Shown here in pieces: positions 1 to 7,765 of a DNA stretch of 58,384 nt (position 1 is its first letter; every line of letters begins with the position of its first letter). Both the position numbers and the translations under genes were made by a program. Source of the stretch: an uncultured Methylobacillus sp. (lineage in GTDB: Bacteria > Pseudomonadota > Gammaproteobacteria > Burkholderiales > Methylophilaceae); assembly GCA_946478865.1 (NCBI GenBank), contig CAMLDO010000014.1, positions 1 to 58,384 on the forward strand. Reading direction: 5' to 3'. The notes beneath the pieces are model-generated. The model made no database searches and was not told the origin of the DNA. It saw only the letters and a program-made list of their open reading frames with translations.

Positions 1-1639
1 TGGACTGATCTTCGATGAAGTCGCCGAGATGGGAATCGTCGTCGTCGCCGATCGGTGTTTCCATGGAGATCGGCTCCTTGGAAATCTTGAGGATCTTGCG
101 AATCTTCTCTTCCGGCATCTCCATCTTTTCAGCCAAGGTTGCCGGGTCGGGCTCAAGACCGGTTTCTTGCAGGATCTGGCGCGAGATGCGGTTCATCTTG
201 TTGATGGTTTCGATCATGTGCACCGGGATACGGATGGTGCGCGCCTGGTCCGCGATGGAACGCGTGATGGCCTGACGAATCCACCACGTGGCGTAGGTCG
301 AGAACTTGTAACCACGACGGTATTCGAACTTGTCCACGGCCTTCATGAGACCGATGTTGCCTTCCTGGATCAGATCGAGGAATTGCAGGCCGCGGTTGGT
401 GTACTTCTTGGCGATGGAGATCACGAGACGCAGATTGGCCTCGATCATCTCGCGCTTGGCACGACGCGCACGCGCTTCACCCGTGGACATCTGCTTGTTG
501 ATTTCCTTGAGTTCCTTGATCGGCAATCCGACCTTGTCCTGGAGATCAAGCAGACGTTGCTGACGATCTTGAACGTTATGGCGATGGCGCTGGAGTCGCT
601 CGACATACGGCTTGCTGGAAGCGAGCTCGCTATCAAACCACTCGAGATTGCCTTCGTTGCCCGGGAACACCTTGATGAAGTGCTGGCGCGGCATGCCCGA
701 CTGCTCAACACAGAAATCCATGATCTTGCGCTCGTGGGAACGCACTTCTTCCACAATGTTGCGCACTTGGTCGCACAGCGCTTCCACCTGCTTTGCAGAG
801 AAGCGGAACGCCATCAGTTCATTGAGAATTTCATCCTGATAGCTCTTGTAGCTCTTGTGCTGCGAACCGTGCTTCTTGAGCACGTCCTGCTGCTTGGCGA
901 ATACTTCGCGAATCACGGCAAAGCGCTTGAGCACTTCTTCCTTCAACTGCGCCAGCGCAGCAGCGGAAACAGCGGAGGCCTTGGAACCGTCTTCGTCCTC
1001 TTCGTCCTCTTCATCTTCCGGCTCTTCGTCCTCGGCGCCTTCTTCGTCCTCCGTCATCGCCTCATCCAGGCCGACATCGGCATCGATAAGACCATCGACC
1101 ACTTCGTCCACGCGCAGCTCATCCTTCTCGACCTTGTCGATCATGGAGAGCAATTCGGAAATCGTGGTCGGACAGGCGGCAATTGCCTGCACCATGTGCT
1201 TGAGGCCGTCTTCGATGCGCTTGGCGATTTCGATTTCGCCCTCGCGGGTCAACAGGTCGACGGTACCCATTTCGCGCATGTACATACGCACCGGGTCGGT
1301 GGTACGGCCGAATTCGGAATCCACCGTGGACAGTGCTTGTTCGGCCTCTTCCACGGCGTCTTCGTCAGCCACGGCCGGCGTCACATCGGACATCAGCAGC
1401 GATTCGGCATCCGGAGCTTCCTCGTACACCTGGATGCCCATGTCGTTGATCATGCCGATGATGCCGTCGATCTGCTCGCTGTCCTGAACATCGTCAGGCA
1501 GGTGATCGTTGATTTCGGCGTAGGTCAGGTAACCGCGCTCCTTGCCGAGGACGATCAGCGACTTCAGACGCGTGCGGCGATCTTCGCTACTGACTCCAGC
1601 CTGAACTTCCGACTTCTCGTTTTGATGCTCGCTAGCCAT
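1..1639 (-). CDS. rpoD: RNA polymerase primary sigma factor RpoD (sigma-70), C-terminus cut by the window edge
   Basis: Housekeeping sigma factor that directs core RNA polymerase to most promoters. About 546 codons are visible from the ATG at 1639. The N-terminus begins [11 protein letters not shown] and is followed by region 1.1. Region 1.2 shows [11 protein letters not shown] from about residue 115. A run rich in Glu and Asp lies at about residues 193-215. Regions 2 and 3 follow, and the visible end reads DFIEDQS, so region 4 (the -35 binding helix-turn-helix) lies outside the window. It is the last gene of rpsU-yqeY-dnaG-rpoD, 72 bp after dnaG. Family identity is secure; the gene is partial only because of the window edge. 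Confidence 0.97.
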   Translation of the reverse strand, partial: MASEHQNEKSEVQAGVSSEDRRTRLKSLIVLGKERGYLTYAEINDHLPDDVQDSEQIDGIIGMINDMGIQVYEEAPDAESLLMSDVTPAVADEDAVEEAEQALSTVDSEFGRTTDPVRMYMREMGTVDLLTREGEIEIAKRIEDGLKHMVQAIAACPTTISELLSMIDKVEKDELRVDEVVDGLIDADVGLDEAMTEDEEGAEDEEPEDEEDEEDEDGSKASAVSAAALAQLKEEVLKRFAVIREVFAKQQDVLKKHGSQHKSYKSYQDEILNELMAFRFSAKQVEALCDQVRNIVEEVRSHERKIMDFCVEQSGMPRQHFIKVFPGNEGNLEWFDSELASSKPYVERLQRHRHNVQDRQQRLLDLQDKVGLPIKELKEINKQMSTGEARARRAKREMIEANLRLVISIAKKYTNRGLQFLDLIQEGNIGLMKAVDKFEYRRGYKFSTYATWWIRQAITRSIADQARTIRIPVHMIETINKMNRISRQILQETGLEPDPATLAEKMEMPEEKIRKILKISKEPISMETPIGDDDDSHLGDFIEDQS

Positions 1640-1677
1640 ATTTTCGACCCCAAATCCGGTTAACGGGAAAACCGTAC

Positions 1678-1706
1678 ATTATACCTCATTTTGCCTACTT
1701 CTTTGG
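1678..1706 (-). promoter_or_regulatory. Candidate rpoD promoter between dnaG and rpoD
   Basis: On the minus strand a perfect TATAAT (1683-1678) lies in the short dnaG-rpoD gap. The -35 position about 17 bp upstream is weak (CCAAAG). Extra promoters for rpoD inside this operon are known in Enterobacteria; here only the -10 element is convincing. Confidence 0.4.
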
Positions 1707-1711
1707 ACCGC

Positions 1712-3448
1712 CTACCTACGGAACTGTTGCAGAAGCACTTTTTGCTCCGGCGTCAGCGCCTGTAAACCTTTTTCCTGCGCAATCCTCAAAATAGCTTCCA
1801 TTTCGCGCTGCCCCACAACTGCACGCAACTGTTGCAGCGCTCCTTCGAATTCTTCTTCGATTCCGAAGTCTTCATCCACCTCTATCGCCTCGGCGCTGAC
1901 TTCCTTGAGCAGTTCCGGCGGCACCCGCCCTCTCAGCATTTCCAGCATGGTGACCGTCGTAAGCGCGGAATTGCCCTCCGCGAGGCCCAACACTACCCTA
2001 AGAAACTCGAATTCGACGCCGTTGCCTTCCACCCACCCCTGAGGCAACCGCTGTGCCAGCATGGGACGCAGCAACACCATCCTGATCAATCTACGCGCCA
2101 AGGTAGGAGGCTTACGGGAGGCACGAGCAGGAGCTTGCGGCTGGCGAGCCTCAGGCCGCGGCAGCTTCATCACGGACTCCAACTCGCCCGGCGCCATTTG
2201 CGCCAATTCGGCAACGCGTTTTCGCAGCAGCAGACCCAATTTGGGGGCGAGTATCTGTTTTAACAAGGGCTCGGCATCGTTAAGGAAACGCACACGCCCT
2301 TCCTGCGACTGCATGTCGTTTTCTTCTGCCAGCGTCTGCACCAGATACTGCGACAGCGGCAGCGTTTCTTTCAAGGCAGCTTCGAATCCTTCCTTGCCGT
2401 ACTCACGGATGTAGCTGTCTGGGTCATGCTCGGGGGGCAGAAAAAGGAAACTCAATTGCAGCCCGTCCGTGAGCGCCGGCAAGCTGTTCACTGCCGCGCG
2501 CCATGCTGCTTTGCGGCCGGCCGCATCACCGTCGAAACAGAAGATGATGTTGTCGGTCTGGCGCATCAGTTTGGTGATGTGCGATGGCGTGGTCGCAGTA
2601 CCCAGCGTGGCCACGGCATATTCGACGCCATGCTGCGCCAGCGCCACCACGTCCATGTAGCCCTCGACCACCAGTACCTGGCCCGCTTCGCGGATCGCGC
2701 GGCGCGCGAGGAAAAGGCCGTACAGTTCGTGACCCTTCTGAAACAGCGGGGTTTCCGGCGAATTCAAATATTTCGGGCCGGCGTCGTCGCCCTCGGTTCC
2801 CAGTACGCGGCCGCCAAAACCAATGACCTGTCCACGCTGATCGTGAATAGGAAACATGACGCGGTCGCGAAACCGATCGTAGCGGCGCCCCTGGTCATTG
2901 GTAATCACCAAGCCTGCCGCACCCAGAGACTCGGACTGGTAATCCTTGATCACGGCAGCCAGATTCTGCCAGCCAGCCGGTGCATAGCCCATCTGAAATC
3001 GCGCGGCAATTTCACCGCTCAGGCCGCGCCCCTTGAGATAATTGATCGCCTTCTCGGATTTCTTCAGCTCGGCACGGTAGTAACCCAATGCCAGTTGCAG
3101 CGCCTCCTGCATTCCCAGCGCCGCTTGCTCGGCCGCCTTGTCGACAATGCGCGTTTCCTGCGGCACGGTCATGCCGACGCGCTTCGCCAGTTCGTGCACC
3201 GCTTCTACGAAGCCCAGCCCCTGATACTCCATGAGAAAGCCCAGCGCAGTTCCGTGCGCACCGCATCCGAAGCAGTGATAGAACTGCTTGGTGGGACTGA
3301 CGGTAAAGGACGGGGTTTTCTCGTTATGGAAGGGGCAGCAGGCGTGGTAATTGGAGCCTGCCTTCTTGAGGGGAACGCTGGCGTCGATGACCTCTACGAC
3401 ATCGACGCGATTCAGCAACTCCTGGATGAACGATTCCGGGATTGCCAT
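1712..3448 (-). CDS. dnaG: DNA primase DnaG
   Basis: Synthesises RNA primers for the replication fork and is recruited by DnaB helicase. At 578 aa it has the usual family length. The N-terminal CHC2 zinc ribbon has ligands C38, H41, C59 and C62 within CPFHNEKTPSF and HCFGCGAHG. The TOPRIM catalytic core follows, with VVEGYMDVVAL near residues 260-270 and the acidic motif FDGDAAG. The C-terminal third fits the DnaB-interacting region. The ATG start at 3448 matches the family N-terminus MAIPESFIQELL. It lies downstream of yqeY, separated by an intrinsic terminator, and upstream of rpoD. Confidence 0.98.
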   Translation of the reverse strand: MAIPESFIQELLNRVDVVEVIDASVPLKKAGSNYHACCPFHNEKTPSFTVSPTKQFYHCFGCGAHGTALGFLMEYQGLGFVEAVHELAKRVGMTVPQETRIVDKAAEQAALGMQEALQLALGYYRAELKKSEKAINYLKGRGLSGEIAARFQMGYAPAGWQNLAAVIKDYQSESLGAAGLVITNDQGRRYDRFRDRVMFPIHDQRGQVIGFGGRVLGTEGDDAGPKYLNSPETPLFQKGHELYGLFLARRAIREAGQVLVVEGYMDVVALAQHGVEYAVATLGTATTPSHITKLMRQTDNIIFCFDGDAAGRKAAWRAAVNSLPALTDGLQLSFLFLPPEHDPDSYIREYGKEGFEAALKETLPLSQYLVQTLAEENDMQSQEGRVRFLNDAEPLLKQILAPKLGLLLRKRVAELAQMAPGELESVMKLPRPEARQPQAPARASRKPPTLARRLIRMVLLRPMLAQRLPQGWVEGNGVEFEFLRVVLGLAEGNSALTTVTMLEMLRGRVPPELLKEVSAEAIEVDEDFGIEEEFEGALQQLRAVVGQREMEAILRIAQEKGLQALTPEQKVLLQQFRR

Positions 3449-3460
3449 GCGTCAGTCCGC

Positions 3461-3491
3461 AAAAAACAAAAAAGGAGCTTCACGCTCCTTT
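3461..3491 (-). terminator. Intrinsic terminator between yqeY and dnaG
   Basis: An 8-bp perfect stem (3471-3478 with 3484-3491) has a 5-base loop. On the minus strand it is followed by TTTGTTTTTT (3470-3461). This is a textbook rho-independent terminator placed inside the rpsU-yqeY-dnaG-rpoD operon, at the place where Escherichia coli also carries an internal terminator before dnaG. It probably lowers dnaG and rpoD mRNA relative to rpsU. Confidence 0.85.
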
Positions 3492-3521
3492 TCGTTGAGG
3501 CCGGAAAGCTTGGCGAAACGG

Positions 3522-3968
3522 CTAACCACCCAGCCTCGCCTTGATCAAACCGGACACCTTGCCCATGTCGGCGCGACCGACCACCTGCGGTTTCACGGCG
3601 GCGACTACCTTGCCCATGTCCTTGACTCCGCTGGCGCCGGTTTCGGCAATCGCCTTGTCGAGCAGTTCCGCGATTTCCGCTTCGCTGAGCGGCTGCGGCA
3701 GGTACTCCTGCAATACCGACACCTCGTACTTTTCCACATCAGCCAGATCGGCGCGATTGGCCGCTTCGTACTGACTGATGGAATCGCGGCGCTGCTTGAG
3801 CATCTTCTCGATGACTTCGATGACGTGCGTATCTTCCAGTTCGATACGCTCATCGACCTCGCGCTGCTTGATGGCAGCCTGCAGAAGCCGGATCGTGCCC
3901 AGACGCGGAGCGTCCTTGGCACGCATCGCGGACTTCATGTCCTCGGTGATGCGGGATTTCAGCGACAC
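3522..3968 (-). CDS. yqeY: GatB/YqeY-domain protein
   Basis: A 148-aa protein of the YqeY family, related to the tail domain of the GatB subunit of the tRNA-dependent amidotransferase. It begins MSLKSRITEDMKSAMRAKD and ends with the small helical tail domain (GRADMGKVSGLIKARL). The exact biochemical role of stand-alone YqeY is not settled; a role in tRNA or amidotransferase biology is inferred from the domain. It sits 11 bp after rpsU and before dnaG, a common arrangement in Proteobacteria other than enterics. Confidence 0.93.
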   Translation of the reverse strand: MSLKSRITEDMKSAMRAKDAPRLGTIRLLQAAIKQREVDERIELEDTHVIEVIEKMLKQRRDSISQYEAANRADLADVEKYEVSVLQEYLPQPLSEAEIAELLDKAIAETGASGVKDMGKVVAAVKPQVVGRADMGKVSGLIKARLGG

Positions 3969-3979
3969 TGCGAAACTTC

Positions 3980-4192
3980 TTAGTAGAGCTTCGGCGGCAG
4001 GGTCTGGCTGCGAATGCGGCGATAGTGACGCTTGACAGCAGCAGCAGCCTTACGCTTGCGCTCCCAGGTCGGCTTTTCGTAGAACTCGCGAGCGCGCAGC
4101 TCGGTCAGCAGGCCGGTCTTTTCCATGATGCGCTTGAAACGACGCAGCGCAACGTCAAACGGTTCGTTTTCTTTAACACGTACGGTAGTCAT
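3980..4192 (-). CDS. rpsU: Small ribosomal subunit protein bS21
   Basis: A 70-aa basic protein of the 30S subunit that helps initiation on natural mRNAs. The start is the ATG at 4192 ([13 protein letters not shown]), not the longer in-frame extension, because AGGAGA lies just upstream and the family N-terminus fits. The core [15 protein letters not shown] and the Arg/Lys-rich C-terminus ([13 protein letters not shown]) are typical. It is the first gene of the rpsU-yqeY-dnaG-rpoD unit and is divergent from tsaD. Confidence 0.98.
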   Translation of the reverse strand: MTTVRVKENEPFDVALRRFKRIMEKTGLLTELRAREFYEKPTWERKRKAAAAVKRHYRRIRSQTLPPKLY

Positions 4193-4232
4193 TGAAACCT
4201 TCTCTCCTTGAGAGACATCGAAAAAGTTTGCT

Positions 4233-4261
4233 ATTCTAGCCAGCGATTCGCATTTTATCAA
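4233..4261 (-). promoter_or_regulatory. Sigma-70-type promoter of rpsU
   Basis: On the minus strand TTGATA (4261-4256), a 17-bp spacer and TAGAAT (4238-4233) form a near-consensus promoter about 40 bp upstream of the rpsU ATG. It lies in the 96-bp divergent gap with tsaD. Confidence 0.75.
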
Positions 4262-4288
4262 TCACTTCCGACGTTTCAACCCCACTTC

Positions 4289-5302
4289 ATGATCGTTCTC
4301 GGCATCGAAACCTCCTGCGACGAAACCGGCATCGCCCTCTATGACACCGAAAAGGGACTGCTGGCGCATGCGCTGCACTCACAAATCAAGATGCACGCGG
4401 AATACGGCGGCGTGGTACCGGAACTCGCTTCGCGCGACCATATCCGGCGCGTATTGCCATTGACCGAAACCGTGTTGCGCGACGCCGGAAAAACGCTGCA
4501 GGACATCGACGCGGTTGCCTACACCCAAGGTCCAGGCCTTGCCGGTGCTTTGCTGGTCGGCACCAGCGTGGCCGAATCGCTCGCCTTCACGCTCGGCGTT
4601 CCCTCCATCGGCGTTCATCACCTGGAAGGCCATTTGCTCGCACCGCTGCTGGAAGAAAACCCGCCACCCTTCCCTTTCGTCGCCTTGCTGGTCTCAGGCG
4701 GACATACCCAGCTCATGCGTGTTTCCGGGATCGGGGAATACGAACTGCTTGGCGATACATTGGACGACGCGGCGGGAGAAGCGTTCGACAAGACTGCCAA
4801 GCTGCTCGGCCTGCCTTATCCCGGCGGCCCGGCAGTCTCGCGCCTGGCCGAAAGCGGAAGTGCCGGAAAATTGAAACTGCCGCGGCCGATGCTCAATAGC
4901 GGCGACCTCAATTTCAGCTTCAGCGGCCTCAAGACCGCCGTGTTGACCGCTGCAAACAATTCGACGATGGACGAAACGAGCAAGGCCGATATCGCTTATG
5001 CATTCCAGGAAGCCGTGGTCGAAGTCCTGACCGCCAAATGCATGGCGGCATTGAAACAATGTCGAATGAAGCGATTGATCGTTTCAGGCGGTGTAGGAGC
5101 GAACAAGCGGCTGCGCGAATCGCTGGGTGCCGCTGCTCAGAAACGCGGTTTCGAAGTGTTCTACCCGCGCCTGGAATTCTGTACGGACAATGGCGCGATG
5201 ATTGCCTTTGCCGGCGCCATGCGTCTGAAAAACCAGGAAGCCGGAAATCACGGATTCACGGTGCGGCCGCGCTGGGATCTTGCGGAACTGACCGCGCCCT
5301 GA
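4289..5302 (+). CDS. tsaD: tRNA N6-threonylcarbamoyladenosine transferase TsaD
   Basis: Transfers the threonylcarbamoyl group to A37 of ANN-decoding tRNAs, acting with TsaB, TsaC and TsaE. The start is the ATG at 4289 ([14 protein letters not shown]), which gives 337 aa; an in-frame extension upstream overlaps the rpsU promoter and is not conserved. The metal-binding histidines are H111 and H115 in HHLEGH, and the ASKHA ATPase fold motifs are present ([24 protein letters not shown]). It is divergent from rpsU and ends 7 bp from the convergent plsY stop. Confidence 0.98.
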   Translation: MIVLGIETSCDETGIALYDTEKGLLAHALHSQIKMHAEYGGVVPELASRDHIRRVLPLTETVLRDAGKTLQDIDAVAYTQGPGLAGALLVGTSVAESLAFTLGVPSIGVHHLEGHLLAPLLEENPPPFPFVALLVSGGHTQLMRVSGIGEYELLGDTLDDAAGEAFDKTAKLLGLPYPGGPAVSRLAESGSAGKLKLPRPMLNSGDLNFSFSGLKTAVLTAANNSTMDETSKADIAYAFQEAVVEVLTAKCMAALKQCRMKRLIVSGGVGANKRLRESLGAAAQKRGFEVFYPRLEFCTDNGAMIAFAGAMRLKNQEAGNHGFTVRPRWDLAELTAP

Positions 5303-5309
5303 AAACGGA

Positions 5310-5921
5310 TTACTGCGGCGGTTGATCGCCCGGCTTGGGCTTGCTGAAACCGGCCTCGGTGCCGTCCAGCAGCTTGCGGATGTTGGAGCGATGGCGCCAT
5401 ACCAGCATCGCGGACAGCACCACGACGGTAATAAAGATATAACCGAAGCCGAAGAATGCCGCCGCAAAGATCGGCGCAAATCCGGCAGCAATAAGCGCAG
5501 AAAGCGACGAAACACGCCACATCGCGAACGCGAGTATCCAGGTCGCCAGTACGCACAGGCCCAGCCACGGCCAGATCGCGAGCAGGATACCGGCAGCCGT
5601 CGCCACGCCTTTGCCACCCTTGAATCCGTAGAACACCGGATACAGGTGACCGGCGAACACGCTGATCGCCACGACGCATACCCAGCCTTCGGTCAGGCCG
5701 TAACGCTTGGCCAACCACACCATGAGCCAGCCCTTGCCTGCGTCTCCCAGCAAGGTCAGAATCGCCGCGGCCTTCTTGCCGCTGCGCATCACGTTCGTGG
5801 CGCCCGGATTACCAGAGCCCACGGTACGCGGGTCCGGCAGGCCGAACAGCTTGCTGACGATAATTCCGAAGGCCACGGAACCCAGCAGGTACGCAGCAAT
5901 GACAAAAGTCCACTCGTTCAT
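5310..5921 (-). CDS. plsY: Glycerol-3-phosphate acyltransferase PlsY
   Basis: Integral inner-membrane enzyme that transfers acyl groups from acyl-phosphate to glycerol-3-phosphate, the first step of phospholipid synthesis. The ATG at 5921 gives 203 aa with about five hydrophobic segments. Family motifs are visible: GSVAFGIIVSKL, GSGNPGATNVMR near residues 37-48, and GHLYPVFYGFKGGKGVAT. The upstream in-frame extension overlaps divergent folB and is rejected. Only 43 bp separate it from folB, so their promoters must be close or overlapping. Confidence 0.96.
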   Translation of the reverse strand: MNEWTFVIAAYLLGSVAFGIIVSKLFGLPDPRTVGSGNPGATNVMRSGKKAAAILTLLGDAGKGWLMVWLAKRYGLTEGWVCVVAISVFAGHLYPVFYGFKGGKGVATAAGILLAIWPWLGLCVLATWILAFAMWRVSSLSALIAAGFAPIFAAAFFGFGYIFITVVVLSAMLVWRHRSNIRKLLDGTEAGFSKPKPGDQPPQ

Positions 5922-5964
5922 GGGAGATGCTCTAAAATTCGGGAAAAACCGGATTCTAAGCGAT

Positions 5965-6324
5965 ATGGATATTATTTTCCTGCAGGAAGTAAAAGTCGAA
6001 ACCCGTCTCGGCGTACCTGAGTGGGAGCGCATGCTGCCACAAACCATCGTGCTGGATATCGAACTGGCGATGCCGCACAGCCGCTCGTGCGAGACGGATG
6101 CGATCGAGGATACGATCGATTATGGTCAGATCGTCGCGCGGATACGCGAGACGCTGGCCGAAAAAAGCTTTCAGCTCGTGGAAGCGCTGGCAGAACATGT
6201 CTGCCAGCTGATCTTGAAGGAATTCGGAACGCCCTGGGTCAAGGTGAAAGTCGGCAAGCCGGGCATCCTGCCAGGACTGAAACAGCTCGGCGTCATTATC
6301 GAGCGCGGCAGCAAGCCCGGCTGA
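5965..6324 (+). CDS. folB: Dihydroneopterin aldolase FolB
   Basis: Converts 7,8-dihydroneopterin to 6-hydroxymethyl-dihydropterin and glycolaldehyde in folate synthesis. The ATG at 5965 gives 119 aa, the normal length; it begins MDIIFLQEVKVETRLGV and carries the family segments DTIDYGQI and KVGKPGILPG. The longer in-frame extension into plsY is rejected. The stop lies inside a GC-rich inverted repeat (6315-6321 with 6328-6334) that lacks a T tract. Convergent with the efflux outer-membrane gene, 16 bp away. Confidence 0.95.
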   Translation: MDIIFLQEVKVETRLGVPEWERMLPQTIVLDIELAMPHSRSCETDAIEDTIDYGQIVARIRETLAEKSFQLVEALAEHVCQLILKEFGTPWVKVKVGKPGILPGLKQLGVIIERGSKPG

Positions 6325-6340
6325 AACGCCGGGCACATGC

Positions 6341-7765
6341 CTAGGGCTGGGGCTGTGTTTCCCCGGCCTTCCATCCTCCGCCTAGCGCCTTGAACAGCGT
6401 GACCACCGCCGCGCGCTGTGCATTTTCCGCATCCACGCGCGCCAGCTGCGCCTGCAGCAATTGGCGATCCGCATCCAGAACTTCCAGGCGACTCGACACA
6501 CCACCCTCGTAACGCATATTCGCCAGACGCTGCGCTTCGGCCAGCGCGACGATACGCTCGGACTCTGCCTGCAAGGTGGCGCGTGCTGCGGTCTGGTTGC
6601 TCAGCGCCGTACGCACATCGCCGAAGGCATTGGCCACGGCTTTGCGGTAAGAGGCCAACGCCTGCTCGCGCCGCGCCTCAGCCGCCTTGATGTTGAACGA
6701 CAAACGCCCTGCATTGAAGATCGGCTGTGCCAGCCCCAACGCAAACTGGAAAATCCCGGCCGGGCCGGAGAACAGCTTGCCCAGCGTCGCGCTCTCCGAA
6801 CCGAGATAGGCGGTCAGCGAGATCGATGGGAAGTATTCCGTCCGCGCAACGTCGATGCGCGCTTCCTGCGCCAGCAGGTTCTGCTCGGCCTCGCGGATAT
6901 CCGGACGGCGCAGCAGCATATCGGACGGCAAGCCTTCCGGCACCCACAGCGTCTGCAGCGGCGCGGTATTGCCGCGCTCGACCACATCCTCCATCACGGC
7001 GCGTGGCGAACGACCCAGCAGTATCGACAACCCGGTCTGCAGGTTTTCCTGCGCCTTGAGCGCATTCGCCAGTTGCGAACGTGCAGCCGCTTCTTCGGCT
7101 TCCGCCTGACGCACTTCATACTCGGACACGAGCCCGGAACTGCCACGCAGCTTGAGCAAGGCAAGACTGTCCGCCCGCGTTTTCAGCACGTTGCGAATAA
7201 CTTCGACCTGCGTATCGGCGGCCAGCAGATTGAAATACTGCTGCGCCACCTCCGAAGTCAGCGTGAGCTTCACGGTATCGCGTCCGGCTTCCGAGGCGAG
7301 CAGCTGCGCGCGCGCGGCGTCACTGGCCCGACGGTATTTGCCCCAGACATCCAGCTCGTAGCTCGCGTTCAATGTCAGACGAACGTTGTTGGTGACCGTC
7401 GGCATACCAGGCTGGAACATGCCGGTCGCTTGCGAAGTACGCGTACGGTCCCCGCTGCCATTGGCCGTCACGACCGGATAGCGATCCGCTTCGGTGACAC
7501 CCAGTACCGCTTCGGCCTCAAGTACGCGCGCGGCGGCTACGGCGATATCGTGGTTGTGCGCGAGCGCCTCATCGACCAGCTTGTCCAGCACCGGATCGTT
7601 GAACAGCGTCCACCAGCGTTCGCCGGCGGCACTAGCCTTCTGCCCTTGTGCATCGGTCTGCCAGCTTTGCGGCAGTTCCGGCGCAGGCTTTTCGTATGTC
7701 TTGTTCAAAAAGCTGCATGCCGGCAGCAGTGCGACTAGCGCGACGGCAAGTAGCGTTTTACGCAT
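6341..7765 (-). CDS. Outer-membrane efflux lipoprotein (NodT/OprM family) of an RND system
   Basis: The outer-membrane channel of the tripartite efflux pump encoded with the next two genes. The ATG at 7765 is preceded by AAAGAGG and gives 474 aa. A lipoprotein signal MRKTLLAVALVALLPAC places the acylated Cys at residue 17. Two TolC-like repeats follow, with typical segments such as ELDVWGKYRRA and RRPDIREAEQNLLA. It overlaps the permease stop by 8 bp, so the two are translationally coupled. The substrate cannot be read from the sequence. Confidence 0.94.
   Translation of the reverse strand: MRKTLLAVALVALLPACSFLNKTYEKPAPELPQSWQTDAQGQKASAAGERWWTLFNDPVLDKLVDEALAHNHDIAVAAARVLEAEAVLGVTEADRYPVVTANGSGDRTRTSQATGMFQPGMPTVTNNVRLTLNASYELDVWGKYRRASDAARAQLLASEAGRDTVKLTLTSEVAQQYFNLLAADTQVEVIRNVLKTRADSLALLKLRGSSGLVSEYEVRQAEAEEAAARSQLANALKAQENLQTGLSILLGRSPRAVMEDVVERGNTAPLQTLWVPEGLPSDMLLRRPDIREAEQNLLAQEARIDVARTEYFPSISLTAYLGSESATLGKLFSGPAGIFQFALGLAQPIFNAGRLSFNIKAAEARREQALASYRKAVANAFGDVRTALSNQTAARATLQAESERIVALAEAQRLANMRYEGGVSSRLEVLDADRQLLQAQLARVDAENAQRAAVVTLFKALGGGWKAGETQPQP

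Noticed and set aside
996..1065. Simple-sequence GAA/GAC tract in rpoD as a repeat element
   Set aside because: It encodes the acidic stretch normal for primary sigma factors between regions 1.2 and 2.
29..1663. Long plus-strand open frame of 544 codons
   Set aside because: It is the antisense of rpoD. The protein is His/Leu/Val-rich low-quality sequence with no domain, as expected from reverse reading of GC-rich genes.
6315..6334. GC-rich inverted repeat at the folB stop as a terminator
   Set aside because: The 7-bp stem has no T tract on either strand, and half of it is coding; kept only as a remark.
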